NCBI GenBank assembly: GCA_021018995.1
Contig: CM037585.1
Location: forward strand, 85,412,646 to 85,476,645
DNA length: 64,000 bases
DNA from: Chloranthus sessilifolius
Taxonomy: Eukaryota; Streptophyta; Magnoliopsida; Chloranthales; Chloranthaceae
Reading direction: 5' to 3'
Shown: one piece after another, positions 35,109-46,237 of the stretch
Numbering within the stretch: the stretch's first letter is position 1
How the letters are laid out: each line of letters begins with the position of its first letter
Notes under the pieces: model-generated
Database searches by the model: none
What the model was told of the DNA's origin: nothing
The model's input: only the letters and a program-made list of their open reading frames with translations
Program-made: the position numbers and the translations under genes

Positions 35109-35800
35109 TTAGATGAGGACTCCAAAAAAAATGCCAAATTCAGAACAAGTCCATATTTATGAAAGAATCGCATGAACGGCTCCAGCAGCCGTCTCGCTCC
35201 CTCAGTTAAGGGAAGAAACTCTCCCGGTGCCTCTTGAGGCGACCGACCTTGTACCATATCTACTATCGAAAATTAAAATAATAGAAAAAGCAGAAAACCT
35301 TAAAAATTTAGAAATACAAAATAAAAAAAATCATAAAACCTCATAAAAGAAAGGGAACCCTTCGTCTCGAATCAATTTTGCGATCAATGAGGAGACTTTT
35401 CTCGTAAGACTTCTGTCACCTCTCCTACACGAAGACGCAAGACATCCAGGCTAAACAACAAGCCAGTGATCATACCAGATTAGATACTTCACGACTTTGA
35501 GAGAAGGATCAATAGCTTTGACCTTCACCTTACCAATGATCTCTCAGTCATAAATTGTGCCGATGAAAGGTTACCTTTCGTAAAATCAAATCCCTAGTGT
35601 AGCAATTTTGTAGTATATGAGCTTACCGAGGATGAAGAAGGAAGACCAATCACTGAGAAGGTGCAGGACTTCCAATGGATCATCAAGCATTTTGACGAAC
35701 AAATCCAAGCTGCTGCATAACCTACAGAAGAAATCAACTTTGGCACTGAAGAGAAACCCAAGAAGCTACTAATTAGCGCAACGCTCAACTCTAAGGAACG
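35109..35800 (+). other. Linker before reverse transcriptase (element C)
   Basis: Broken coding-type sequence matching 60540-61260 of element F. It includes the basic patch before 'LPVPLEATDLVPYLLSKIK' and the acidic segment near 35700-35800 just before RT. No known domain is recognised. Confidence 0.55.
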
Positions 35801-36720
35801 TTAATAAATCTTACAAGTCCTACAAGAACACCTCGACTCCTTTGCATGGTCCTATGAAGATATGCCCAACTTAGACCCAAGTTTAGTGGAACATCATCTT
35901 GTCTTGGAACCCGATGCAAAGCCTATTAAGTAGAAACTCCGAAGGATGCACCTACAAATAGCCCTTCAAGTTAAAGAGAAAGGTGACAAGTTGCACAAAG
36001 CCAAATTCATTCGAGTCGTCCTCTACCCCAAATGGGTCGCCAATATAGTACCTGTCGCTAAGAAAGATGTTAGAGTACGGGTTTGCATTGACTTCCAAAA
36101 CCTCAACTAGGCATGCCTAAAAGACGACTTCCCACTTCTGCACATTGACACTCTAGTCGACAACACTGCTGGACATGAGATGCTATCCTTTATGGACGAT
36201 TTGTCTGGGTATAATCAGATCAAATTAGTAGAGTCCAACCAAGAGAAGACTTCTTTAACCACACCATGGGGAACTTACTGCTAGGCCATCATGCCTTTTA
36301 CGCTCAAGAACACAGGAGCCATGTATCAACGTGCCATGATGGCTATTTTTCATGACATAATGCATAAATGTGTAGAAGTCTATGTCGATGACATATTAGT
36401 GAAGTCCCAAACACGAGCAGGACAAGTTGAATCACTCCGGTTGGTGCTACAAAGAGCTAAGAAGTACCAGCTAAAAATGAACCCAAAGAAATATATCTTC
36501 GGAGTCACCTCCGGAAAATTACTCGGTTTCATAGTCAGCAAGCGAGGGATCGAAGTCGATCCTGCTAAAGTCAGAGCCTTCCTTGAGATGCCACCTCCTA
36601 GTAATATTAAAGAATTACGAGGCCTGATAGGAAGATTGCAGTTCATCAGGAGATATATCTCCCAACATTCAGACATATGCGATCCTTTCTACAGACTACT
36701 TAAAGGAGGAATTTAGTACA
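35800..36720 (+). pseudogene. Reverse transcriptase remnant (element C)
   Basis: RT copies element RNA into DNA in living relatives. Visible blocks: VEHHLVLEPDAKP near 35890, YPKWVANIVPV near 36030, FMDDLSGYNQIKL near 36190, the YVDDILVKSQTRAGQ active-site block near 36380, and GFIVSKRGIEVDPAK near 36525. It ends with the connection region (FIRRYISQHSDIC). Tat-type. Several breaks; fossil. Confidence 0.85.
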
Positions 36721-36739
36721 TATGGGATGACCAGTGTTA

Positions 36740-37500
36740 GTAAGCCTTCGACAACATCAAGAAGTACCTCCTTAACCTGCCAATACTATCGCCACCAATT
36801 TTTGGAAGACCCCTAATTCTTTATCTCTCAGCAAATGACAAAGCAATGGGAGTAATTCTGGGATAATATGAAGAATACGGCAAGAGAGAGAAGGCTATCT
36901 ACTACCTTAGTAGGACAATGGTCGAGTACGAACGAAAATACACTTCAATAGAGAAGACCTGCCTCACATTAGTGTGGGCCTCAACCAAATTACAGCACTA
37001 CTTCGGAGCACATAAGATACTAATGCTAGCCTGAATGGACCCTCTGAAGTACGTATTCGAAAAGCCCGCAACATCAAGAAAGATCGCTCGTTGGTATATA
37101 CTATTGTAAGAATTCGACATCACTTATGTCACGTAGAAGTCAATCAAAGGACAAGAAATGGCCGATTACCTCGCAGATCTCCCACTCCCAAGCAATGAGC
37201 CCATACACGCGGATTTCTCAGATGAAGACCTACTTACAATTCATAACAAAGAGCCTGATAAGACGTCATGGACCCTTTTATTTTAACGATGCTCTAAATC
37301 ATAAAGGAAAAGGCATCGAGATAGACCTGCTAACACCGGAAGGAGTTGTCATGCCTAAGGCTTTTCAATTAGACTTCTCGGTCACTAATAATGTCGCCGA
37401 ATACGAAGCTTTCATAGCTGGACTACGAGCAGCACTACAATTAGGCATTAAATAGTTGAAAACCATTGATGATTCCAAGCTTGTAATCTCACAAGTTATA
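36740..37500 (+). pseudogene. RNase H plus second (archaeal-type) RNase H remnants (element C)
   Basis: The first RNase H lies at about 36830-37180 (AIYYLSRTMVEYERKY, YEIEK-like CLTLVWASTKLQHYF, and a QEMADYLADLP-type end). The second, at about 37250-37480, has GKGIEIDLLTPEGVVMPKAF and TNNVAEYEAFIAGLRAAL, the pattern of the extra RNase H typical of the Tat/Ogre group. Broken; fossil. Confidence 0.8.
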
Positions 37501-38059
37501 GGAGAATGAAAAACCAAGGAAAGGAGACTGATGGCATATCTAGAAACCGCTCAATATTTGGTAAAGAAATTTAAAAGAATCTCTTTTATGCATATCCCTA
37601 GATTAGATAACAAGCTCGCAGACTCTCTTGCCATATTAGCCTCGGTCATCCAAATACCCATCGGATAAAATACCAAGACCTTCTTCATTGAAAAGCTGAC
37701 AGTACCCGCCCATAAGAGGGCATGGATAGTCAAGAAAGAATTACCAGTTCTCCCCACGAGTACAGGACCAAATGAAGCAATTGCTCAGGAAAATTACGTG
37801 AAGTCAGAAACCAAAGTCACTATGTTCAGATTTGAAAAATTACCGACCGATGACGGACAGCCATGATATTTTGACATCTAGAACTTCCTGAAGCATCAAC
37901 ACGTTCCTCCATAGGCCACGAAGATCGAACGGAAGACTATAAGGAACCGATGTGCCCGATTTTGCATACTCGGTGAAATATTATACAAAGCAGCCTTTAA
38001 TGATAAGAGATTGCCACCTCTACATCCAATTCTATAAACAATGCCAAGAACACGCTGCA

Positions 38060-38985
38060 CTCATCAAAGCTCCATCAGTTGCATTCAACACTATGACCTC
38101 ATCGTAGCCATTTTCAATGTGGGACTTTGATGTCATCGGACCTTTCACAGACACAGTTGGAAACACTCATAAGCACGCGTTCATACTTTCGACAACCGAA
38201 TAATACACCAAATGGGCAGAAGCTGAATCCTATGTCAGAATCACCGCTTCGACACTTGTGAGGTTTATCATTCGAAATATCATCACCAGCTTTAAAGTAC
38301 CCAAGATATTTGTCACCGACAACGGACCACAGTTCATTGCAGAGAAGATGAAGAAGTTGTGTAAGAAGTTCGACATTGACCTACACCACTCATCACCGTT
38401 CTACCCTCAAGGCAATGGACAAGAAGAAGCTATAAATAAAATACTGATTTGAATTCTGAAGTGCACAGTAGAGATGAGCAATGGAGCCGACTGGTGCAAA
38501 CGACTACCAGAAGCACTCTGGGCCTATAGAACCTCTATTTGTAAGGCCATTGGCCAAACTCCCTACCTCCTTACCTACGGGATTGAGGGAGTCTTACCAT
38601 ATGAGATACAGGTCCCATCCTTATGAATTCAACTCAATAATGAGCTATCTTTAGATGAGAGGAGAATTGCCTTACTCACATAGCTAGAGCAGCTTGATGA
38701 AACATGTCTAAGGGCAGCTGGTCATGCTCAGGTATATTAGAGGAGAGTGGCCAGGGCTTAAGATAAGAAAGTCCTCGAACGAACCTTTAATATTGGAGGA
38801 TTAGTCTTAAAGAAAATCATGCCTTCCAAGCGCACCCATCCGAAAGGAACATTGAAACCGAACTGGGAAGGCCCTTACGTTGTAACAACCTCATACCTTG
38901 GGAATGCATACAAACTGGCGAACCAAGATGGGGAAGAACTCCCTAGCCCTTGGAATGCCATGTACCTTAGAAAATACTACCCTTA
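38060..38985 (+). pseudogene. Integrase remnant (element C)
   Basis: Integrase inserts element DNA in the genome of living relatives. Visible are the core blocks KVPKIFVTDNGPQFIAEKM and HHSSPFYPQGNGQEEAINK (about 38290-38450), the RTSICKAIGQTPYLLTYG block near 38530, and the C-terminal KGTLKPNWEGPYVV and PWNAMYLRKYYP blocks near 38850-38985. No chromodomain is present, as expected for Tat. Several breaks. Confidence 0.8.
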
Positions 38986-40174
38986 GCCCTGTGATCGTCA
39001 CATCTCATGGTTAAATACTTATACTTATCACCCCCGTAGTCACCACAACCCATTCATTGGTCGTACGCCATCAATTCTTAGAATATCCTTAAGACCTCCG
39101 ATTTATCGCCCACTTTCTTATTCGGGCAATCTAATCAGAGGACTAGCGACATACCTAACATCTTTCAAAAGCGTAAGTAACACTCGATCCTCATTTCCCT
39201 TCTCCTGCCATGGCAGAGATGTTAGAGCAAAAAAAAAAAAAGATGCTAGGTTCAATCGAAACTCATTATTGTTGCGCTAGCAGGATGCTTTAAAAAATAT
39301 ATATATATATATCTAAAAAATTGAGTGAGAGCATTACGACGAATGAACAAGTCAATGAGCTTAGGGAAGCATAAGCAGGCCATGAGGACATCTTTGGTGA
39401 CTTTAGTAGAAATGTATAAGCAAGCTGTGAGGGTATCCTTGATGTCCCCATACTATTAGAAATCGTCGTAAGGTGGCGGGCGAAGGATAAACTCCTACTA
39501 ACCATAGAATGTGAGATTTTGATGGTACTAAAATATGACAAAGAGCTCAATCATGGCACCCCGTATCCCCTCTGAGAAAAATATTGTTACTCATCCCTTT
39601 TGGAAAGCGTTAGTTACAAACTACTCCCCACATCACTGAGCCTTACCCCTCTTCTATTTTTTTTATTTCGGACGATAAATCGAAAACCCTACAGGATACT
39701 CCTAAGAATGAAATCGAAAATCGATGAATGATGACTGATGCAATCACTTACTATACCTACCGTACTTCTCCCTAATAACCACGGGATGGGATGAACACCA
39801 CCAAAGGTAGACCCCCGGTATACAACTGACATAATCAAAATGACCTCCCCTGGTTCGATGATAGTACTAATGAACTTTTCTTTAAAACTAACTCACCAAA
39901 TACCCATGGCTTATAGACTCAAAGTTCTCATCTAAAACCCAGAAAAGCTGTATTGCATCTAGACACTAGGACATTTTTTTTGTCAGAAGGAGAATCACCT
40001 TAGAAGCGCTGACTCATCCATAAAGAAGTTGAGGAATAACGGAGTCACCATTCGGAGAATGCTACTAAAGTTACTATACTGATGATCCTACAACGCTCCT
40101 ACACTGGGGCATTTTTTTTAGTCTTTAATTATTTTTGTTATTTGCTTTCCCTAGTGCATTATTTTCATTTCCTA

Positions 40175-40235
40175 AAAGAAAGAAAAAGAAAAAAAGAGAA
40201 GAAGAAGAAGAAGAAAGAAGAAAAAAAAAGGACAA
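40175..40235 (+). repeat. AG-only purine tract
   Basis: Roughly sixty bases almost entirely of A and G with GAAGAA units. Could be a relic polypurine primer region or simple sequence; it lies 0.66 kb before the next LTR, too far for a normal polypurine tract. Confidence 0.6.
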
Positions 40236-40600
40236 AAAAGAGCATATATCCATCTTTTATTACTAGACCTCTGTCTGAGGCACTTCCCCCCTTGACAACT
40301 AGCAAGGGGGGAACAAAAATTCTTGATAGCCTTGCCTTTACATGTTCAGATACAAAGCAACCTTCAACCACCACCGGCCCAGCTCAGGAGGCATCCAAGT
40401 CCCGATGACGACTGACGACACTAAAAGAGAAAGATAAATGCAAGAAGTAACTAAAAGAAAAGGAGCCAATCAGGTACATCTAAACCAAAAATCTCTGCAT
40501 ATATATCAAAATTTTACTTTTTATATCTGTCACTAGGGGCATACCCCTGTATATACAATTGGTATGCACAATAAATATATACAAAAATACACATGCACCC

Positions 40601-40890
40601 CTACTCCCTACGCTGTCGCTGGGATGGCCGATCACCACTGTCCCCAATATCATCAGCTTGGAGGTCTGTAGACTGATCCTCCAAAAATACAATCCCGGCA
40701 CCCAGAGTCCGTAGAACCTCTAGACGACGAGGCTCCGCTACTGAACCCCCCTCACGAGCATGACTAACAGACCACCTTGATTGGGAACTAGGAGGATACC
40801 CAGCAAGAAACTCCTGAATAACCGAATCCTCGTGAACATAATCCCTAACACGATCATGTGTCGTATGATGAGATGGCCCGACCGAGGAAC
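40601..40890 (-). pseudogene. Possible antisense 3' ORF remnant (Tat type)
   Basis: On the minus strand a protein-like stretch shows a plausible C-terminus (VLRTLGAGIVFLEDQ, then SGDRPSQRQRRE). Some Tat/Retand elements are known to carry an extra antisense gene between pol and the 3' LTR, so position fits, but I recognise no domain and the frame runs into the LTR start. Weak call. Confidence 0.25.
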
Positions 40891-41653
40891 TCGTTGTAGA
40901 CACCCTCATTTTGCCCTCTCTGAATATACAAATTTGTTCGGTCAATCTTTAACCTCATAACCATGATATGGGATCATATGTTGAAATAATAGTATATGGC
41001 TGGACATAGGCTAAAATAATAGTTCTGTGGCTCAGGCCCCATACACTCGTTGTGGGAACCATGTGCAGAAATAATAGTACATAGCTGAACACAGGCTGAA
41101 ACAATAGCTCTATGGCTCAGATCTCAATGTAGGGAGACTATATACTGAAACAATAGTATATCATCAAAATGCAGGCATAAACAATAGCCTGGCATTTCAA
41201 GCCGACCCGGACCCGGACAACCCCGAATTAAGCACCTAATACCACGTGCTCAATTCGATTACATGCCAAATCACAAGCGCACAATCAATCCCTTCTTAGA
41301 ACAAACTTCTTTTCCCTAGGCCATCTCAAGACTCGATCACGCGCTTCACATGAGACACGCGATCGGATTGAGCGCCCCATCACCGGCGTGCAATTGACCT
41401 ATGCCCGGCCTAGCATCACCGTCCTTGACCCCTAAGTTTCCTTAATTCAACGCTTTGAGAGTGGCGCTTAATTGGATTACGCACCCCAAATGAGCGCACA
41501 ATTAGTTTTAATGCTATTAGGACGAGGAAACTCACTGAGCAAGTCAGCCGGGCGCTCACTGAGTCGGTGAACGACTCAAAGTGATTCAGCACCGAGAGAC
41601 AGGCGCGGAATTTTATTAAATGCTTGAAACAAGGCATTTAATTAAAAAAAACC

Positions 41654-41660
41654 TATAAAA
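41654..41660 (+). promoter_or_regulatory. TATA box of LTR F, at the insertion point of element E
   Basis: TATAAAA followed by GC. The target duplication AAAGC of element E overlaps its last bases, so the downstream part of the LTR (from 53527) has been moved about 11.9 kb away. Confidence 0.6.
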
Positions 41661-41662
41661 GC
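41658..41662 (+). repeat. Target-site duplication of element E, left copy
   Basis: AAAGC before the LTR of element E; repeated at 53522-53526. Confidence 0.85.
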
Positions 41663-43908
41663 TATGACAGCCCAAATTTCATCGCTCCGAAATCCGTGCC
41701 ATCAGCACGACCCTCGAGGTCATGCACCTTATATCTATGCAGAACATCAATTAACAAGTAAAAGCCAACAATTCAAAATACCAAAGCTTTGAACTAACTA
41801 AGTCCCCGTGTTTCATCAAAGTCTAGCAACCAATAGACAGTTCCGGTCTCATGTCAATTCATGAGCAAAGGAATTGTCCCGAACCATTGGTGACAATCAT
41901 ATCACCCCCGATGGTTCGTCAAAAGGAAAGTATAGTATTTAATTATATTTAAAAGAAAGGACTTCACATGCCAAGCCACGAGTACTCTCTACTCACCACT
42001 TCTAAACGTAAAGAACTTCTAAAAGAATTCCTCAGGAGGAGGTTCTAACTCTTCTCCGTCCGCGAAATCCAAACCTTTTGGATCAACGTCTCTCGAAGCC
42101 TGTGTTGTCGCGAGTGTTGCACCTGCGACGTATAGTCTAAGGGGTGAGCTACATCCTAGCTCAGTAGAGAAACGTAAAGAACATATAGATTAATTCTGAC
42201 ATATATGCTGTGCAGTAAAAGAAAAATACAGTTTATCTATTGTTACTATCTGGAAGGACAATCGAAATAACTGAAGGGAAAGATGAATACAACTACTTAC
42301 TTTGCATGGTTTTGTTCTTTCTCATCTTACTTGTTTAGTTGTGAATTCGGCCTAATAACTTAACTCTTTAACTTAAATAGTCCCCGAGCAATATAGCATC
42401 GAGCCCCGATGGAATACCCACCATCATCGCTGCCTAACTAGACTTATCAATTTTGTATTCCCTGGGAATACTGCCCCAAGCCCCTTTCTCCTAGGTGGCG
42501 AGGTTCATCGTTAAATCTACATCCTCGGATGTGCTATCAGATCTGGATTAATCGCCGCGCATCGTCACGAATATCCTGCCGAGTCAGTCGTGGGTATCCC
42601 GCCACGTCGGTGGGGTATTCTAAACAAACCTTAAATAACAAAAATATCAAGTGTGCTTTACATGTAGTTATTCACCGTGATTGTGCTAATTTTTAATATA
42701 TTAGGCCTTATCACCTTACTTTCTTTTCCCCACTGCTTCTCATCTACACCCCTGGGATGCTACTGATATATCGTATCATATAGGTATTCATCTTGTAGTT
42801 CGGCCCCTTGGGACCTCCGCTTCATTTTCTGAAGTCTACACACGCACGCTCTATTTATGTGACATGATGAGATACTTAGTTTAGCAATTAAATCTGTACT
42901 ACACATATGCGAAATTAAACAATGTACATGTTTCGATAAGGTTCCCTACCTCAAGGCAAAACCCAGTTGTCCCTTCTCGTAGTGATGACACGCACTGATC
43001 TCACGTCAATCTACATTTCATGCGAAAGGACGTGCCTTAGAATGGTCATCAGTGGTCACTAGCACTCCTAGAGCGCATAGTTCACATGAGGTATATTTGT
43101 ATACATAAAAGAATTTAATTTTAGTTTTGGTACCTCGCTCGAGGGGTTGCTTAGCCTCGCTCGAGCGACCTCTTAACCTCGCTCGAGCGGTTGCGAAGCC
43201 TCGCTCGAGCGGCCTCTTATCCTCGCTCGAGCGGTTAAAGCGAGGTGTCTGAAGCCTAAAGTGATACCTCGCTCGAGCGAGCTTATTCCTTCTATATGGG
43301 TCTCGCTCGAGCGAGCCCAGAACGTACTATTCTCAGATATATATTCTGTCCTCGCTCGAGCGAGACGTTTAGATCGCTCGAGCGAGGGGCGGAAACCTTC
43401 ACTCCGTGATTCTTCTATAAATCTATCCTATTTCCTTAAATCTTAAATATAATTAATCGGCCATTGCCCAAAACATTGTAGGTTATCATTATGACATACC
43501 TAAGCACTTCTCAAGCATTATCTCTTACCTAAATCGGCGGATCTCGTAATCGGCTCGATCTAACGTTCGAATCCCTATTACTTCGAAGAGATCTCTACGT
43601 TTCTGGTCCGACCTTCTCTCCAGGTCTTCCACCGGTTTACACTCCAACAAGGCCTTAGCCTTTCTTCTCTACAAGACTCTCTTTTCTCTTTCTCTATTTT
43701 CCTCCTCTCTATATAGGTTAAAATTATGTTACGTAGGGGAGAGACTTCTCTCCACTTTCACTTATATAGTGAAAGGAAGGGAAAAAATATAATATGTTAC
43801 ACACATATACACACCGTGTGTATATGTTGACCCAGGTTTCCTTGTGAACCACACATACACGTGCGTGGCATATGGCTTGTACGGTTCCAAAAATCTGGGG
43901 TTATCACA
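41663..43908 (-). repeat. Left LTR of element E (3' LTR in its orientation)
   Basis: 2,246 bp, from TATGACAGCCC to GGGGTTATCACA on the plus strand. Collinear with 51277-53521. It contains the CTCGAGCG word cluster at 43137-43395 and a promoter-like inverted repeat near 43763-43783. The short open frame 43261-43446, repeated at 52874-53059, runs through the word cluster and has no recognisable product. Confidence 0.9.
43137..43395 (-). repeat. CTCGAGCG word cluster in left LTR E
   Basis: Nine copies of CGCTCGAGCG or close forms; the core TCGCTCGAGCGA is a 12-base palindrome. Spacing is about 20-40 bases. The same cluster occurs at 52745-53000 and, with seven copies, upstream of the extra reading frame at 45839-46030. 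Confidence 0.85.
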
Positions 43909-43921
43909 TTCACCCCACCTT
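43909..43921 (-). other. Polypurine tract of element E
   Basis: On the minus strand AAGGTGGGGTGAA directly before the TGTGATAACC start of the 3' LTR. A GAGGGCGAAAAT motif lies just upstream, as is common before the 3' LTR of plant Ty3/gypsy elements. Confidence 0.75.
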
Positions 43922-44311
43922 ATAAGATTTTCGCCCTCGAAAATCGGTCATGACCTAAGGTAATGTGACTACATATTTTACGGTTGTGTCCTTGATTAAC
44001 TCATTACTCATTTATTAGTTAGTCGTATGGTCCAGTGACCCAAAAAGATCTATTTAAAGATTACAAGTGTTTGTACAACCAATAATACAATCACCTGAAA
44101 CGGCCTAATGAGTTTAGAACCTGATAAACGATCATTATTAGAATTTAAAAGATGTTCATACCACACCACGCATGAAAACTTTTGTCATGTTCTACAGTCA
44201 TTCTATCAGGTTCATCTAATCAAAACATATATATATATATATATATATAACAAATATTTAGTGCCCACAAATTATAATTTGTGACAATCATGTCACAGCA
44301 GTATCAACCAT
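43922..44311 (-). other. 3' non-coding region of element E
   Basis: AT-rich, with an (AT)n run at about 44227-44249. No gene is supported. It separates the extra reading frame from the polypurine tract. Confidence 0.7.
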
Positions 44312-45628
44312 TCACCATACCAACAAAATTTTTAGTTTCACAATATTAAAAAAAAATATATCCATAGCACTCATCATCGCCATCATCGTGTCCCATTCCT
44401 CATCACTCTCCACATCGTCTCCCTCGCCCTCACCAACGGTCTCTCCGACGTGGGTGGCACCCTCTGTAGTGGTCCTAGCAGTCTGGCCCGAACTAGATGC
44501 CCCAAAAATGGCATCTCTCATCGCTGCAACCCGCTGTCGGTACATTTGCGGATATGCCTGACCCATGAGGTCAATGAGAAGCGCCTCCTGGAACCACTGA
44601 TTTAGTCGGGTCTCCCGTACCTGTTGGAGAATCTCCCCTAACATACTTGTGTCGGTGGTATGCAGATTTGGTGGAGGCACAGTGGAGGGAGTAGCTAATC
44701 CTGTTGATGGTTGCTGTGGTGCTTGCCTTGCAGCCTGACGATCTCTTTTCTTGTTCACACTGTTTTGAAGCCCCTTTAGGTTTCGGCTGAGGTCTTGGGC
44801 TATGTAGGGTACAACGTTATCGGTAAGCGACAACTCATTGGTGTTGATCTTGAATCCATCCTTTCCATTACGCGCATCAAGGAGTCGGGATATAAGACGT
44901 GCGTATGGGAGGCGGTTTATCGGCGGAGGAATAACGCCCCTAACATTCCTTTTATAGGCATGCACCATACCTTTAATGACGACCATTGGGGCGCTAAACC
45001 ACCTATTGTGGAAGGCGGAGTGCAAGGCTCGTAAAAAGGTGTCACGACGCTCTTGGTCATGACCGGTAGGGTGTAAATTTTTCTTGAAAATGATGTCTAA
45101 AAACCACATGTGTGGTGGTGATGGATTGACCCGATGCGGACGCCAAAGAATATCATCAATGATCGTCGGAAACCCGACGTTCCCAACAAGTGGAGGTTGT
45201 GTGTTTGGGGTCGGGGTGTAGGTGAGAGGGCAGTTCATGACAGCGGATACATCGCCGCCTCCAAAAGACAGATCCTTCCCGTCAATTGTGACGAGGATGG
45301 TGTCTTCATTTACATTGGTCTTGAGGGTCTGATAAAATAATCGGACTAATCTCGGATAGTACCGAGGTCCAAATGGTGTAAGCAAAGGTCGGAGTTGGTG
45401 GTTTGTCAGGAAATCCGATGTCCATTTCGTGGATGTCAGATCAATAAAGCACGAGGGATGAATTTCCCACTCGAGTTCCATTTCTTTCGTGCCCCACCAA
45501 TCATCAAGTTGGATCGGGATGGGTGCCGGTGGTGGAGGTGGTTGTTGTTGTGGTGCCTTGTTTCTCGATGATGGCGATCGGGTCGCCATTCGCTTCCTCG
45601 GTTGGGGATTAGGGCTTGAAGAAGCCAT
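44312..45628 (-). CDS. Extra 3' reading frame of element E, plant transposon-protein-like domain
   Basis: The longest uninterrupted frame in the window; it looks whole. Start chosen at 45628 (ATGGCTTCT, good plant context), giving about 438 residues; a start eight codons earlier is also open. Residues 1-45 are basic then proline-rich. A core at about 55-250 has PFGPRYYPRLVRLFYQTL (near 85-102), then VTIDGKDLSF and an 'AVMNCPL' turn, like the plant 'putative transposon protein' domain (Pfam PF20167 type, from memory) in the env position of Athila elements A and G. Residues about 275-305 are helical and charged, 310-325 Gln/Pro/Thr-rich, and about 400-412 acidic. The last 16 residues are hydrophobic but Lys-interrupted. 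It has no signal peptide. Function unknown. Confidence 0.8.
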   Translation of the reverse strand: MASSSPNPQPRKRMATRSPSSRNKAPQQQPPPPPAPIPIQLDDWWGTKEMELEWEIHPSCFIDLTSTKWTSDFLTNHQLRPLLTPFGPRYYPRLVRLFYQTLKTNVNEDTILVTIDGKDLSFGGGDVSAVMNCPLTYTPTPNTQPPLVGNVGFPTIIDDILWRPHRVNPSPPHMWFLDIIFKKNLHPTGHDQERRDTFLRALHSAFHNRWFSAPMVVIKGMVHAYKRNVRGVIPPPINRLPYARLISRLLDARNGKDGFKINTNELSLTDNVVPYIAQDLSRNLKGLQNSVNKKRDRQAARQAPQQPSTGLATPSTVPPPNLHTTDTSMLGEILQQVRETRLNQWFQEALLIDLMGQAYPQMYRQRVAAMRDAIFGASSSGQTARTTTEGATHVGETVGEGEGDDVESDEEWDTMMAMMSAMDIFFFNIVKLKILLVW

Positions 45629-45639
45629 TAGAGTGATAG

Positions 45640-46230
45640 AGTTTAAAAACATAAAGGAGTGTGGAGAAGGTAGATTTTACCTAGGAAAATGGTTTGGACG
45701 GTTCAGATTTTTCGAATCTGGCTTGATTCGGATGGAAAATGCTTGAAAGTGAAAACCCTAGACCCTCGCTCGGCACCAAACTCCTCGCGTGAAGAAGAAA
45801 TGGGTGTTTAGCAATCTGTCCACTATATATAGTCTATCCTCGCTCGAGCGGTTGTTAGTTATCGCTCGAGCGATCACAGAACGGTAACTGGCATAAAAAT
45901 TTGGCCTCGCTCGAGCGACAAATACACCTCGCTCGAGCGGTCACTATCTCGCTCGAGCGAGCCCCAAACACGTCACGTTTGTTATTTTATGTAGCTCGCG
46001 CTCGAGCGAGTGTGAAGTCTTGCTCGAGCGAGCCCATCACATGATTCGGTCATCCATAAGCTCGTATCTTGTCTTCCTCCGTTCTTACGTTCGAAAACAT
46101 TGTGATTCAAATCACCCCTAACATGGTGATCGGAAACTCATGAGGGGTCCGCCGTAACAAACAGTTTAGGCTAGAAAAATATTGAAATTTATACTTGAAA
46201 TCAAAGTGTTATGTGACGTCACTATTTACA
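45640..46230 (-). promoter_or_regulatory. Promoter-like region upstream of the extra reading frame (element E)
   Basis: Between integrase and the extra frame. On the minus strand, seven CTCGAGCG words (45839-46030) are followed by CTATATATAG at 45823-45832, a TATA box about 195 bases before the start codon, and CTAGGGTTTTC at about 45750-45761. The word cluster matches that of the element's own LTR, so the region seems native to the element. Whether it is transcribed from here is not known. Confidence 0.55.
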
Positions 46231-46237
46231 AACAATT

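Larger units (their letters stand above)
31302..40894 (+). mobile_element. Element C: internal region of a Tat-type element
   Basis: Plus-strand Ty3/gypsy internal sequence of the same family as element F. Parts: end of gag (31302-32100), linker, protease (about 33060-33620), G-patch-like segment, acidic Cys-module linker (34094-35108), reverse transcriptase (about 35800-36720), RNase H, second (archaeal-type) RNase H (about 37250-37480), integrase (about 38060-38985), then 3' non-coding region to the LTR at 40895. The second RNase H is diagnostic of the Tat/Ogre group. Its 5' LTR and start of gag are absent at the junction with element A. Well over ten breaks; old. Confidence 0.8.
38986..40894 (+). 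other. 3' non-coding region of element C
   Basis: About 1.9 kb after integrase. It holds an (AT)n run near 39297-39313, a long AG-rich tract (about 40175-40235) and a possible antisense coding remnant near 40601-40890 (see separate entry). The LTR start at 40895 has no strong polypurine tract right before it. The right edge of element F (63770-64000) matches 38985-39215 here. Confidence 0.55.
40895..41662 (+). repeat. 5' LTR of element F, left part
   Basis: Starts TGTAGACACCCTCATTTTGCC, a start style typical of Tat-group LTRs. It contains a loose direct repeat (GGCTGAAACAATAG-like words, 40980-41200), a CCCGGACCCGGACAA stretch and a TATA box at 41654-41660, where element E has inserted. It may also serve as the 3' LTR of element C, since only one LTR lies between the two internal regions. 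Confidence 0.75.

Noticed and set aside
43261-43446. Open frame repeated at 52874-53059, possible small LTR gene
   Set aside because: It runs through the CTCGAGCG word cluster and is repeated only because LTRs are duplicated; no recognisable protein pattern.
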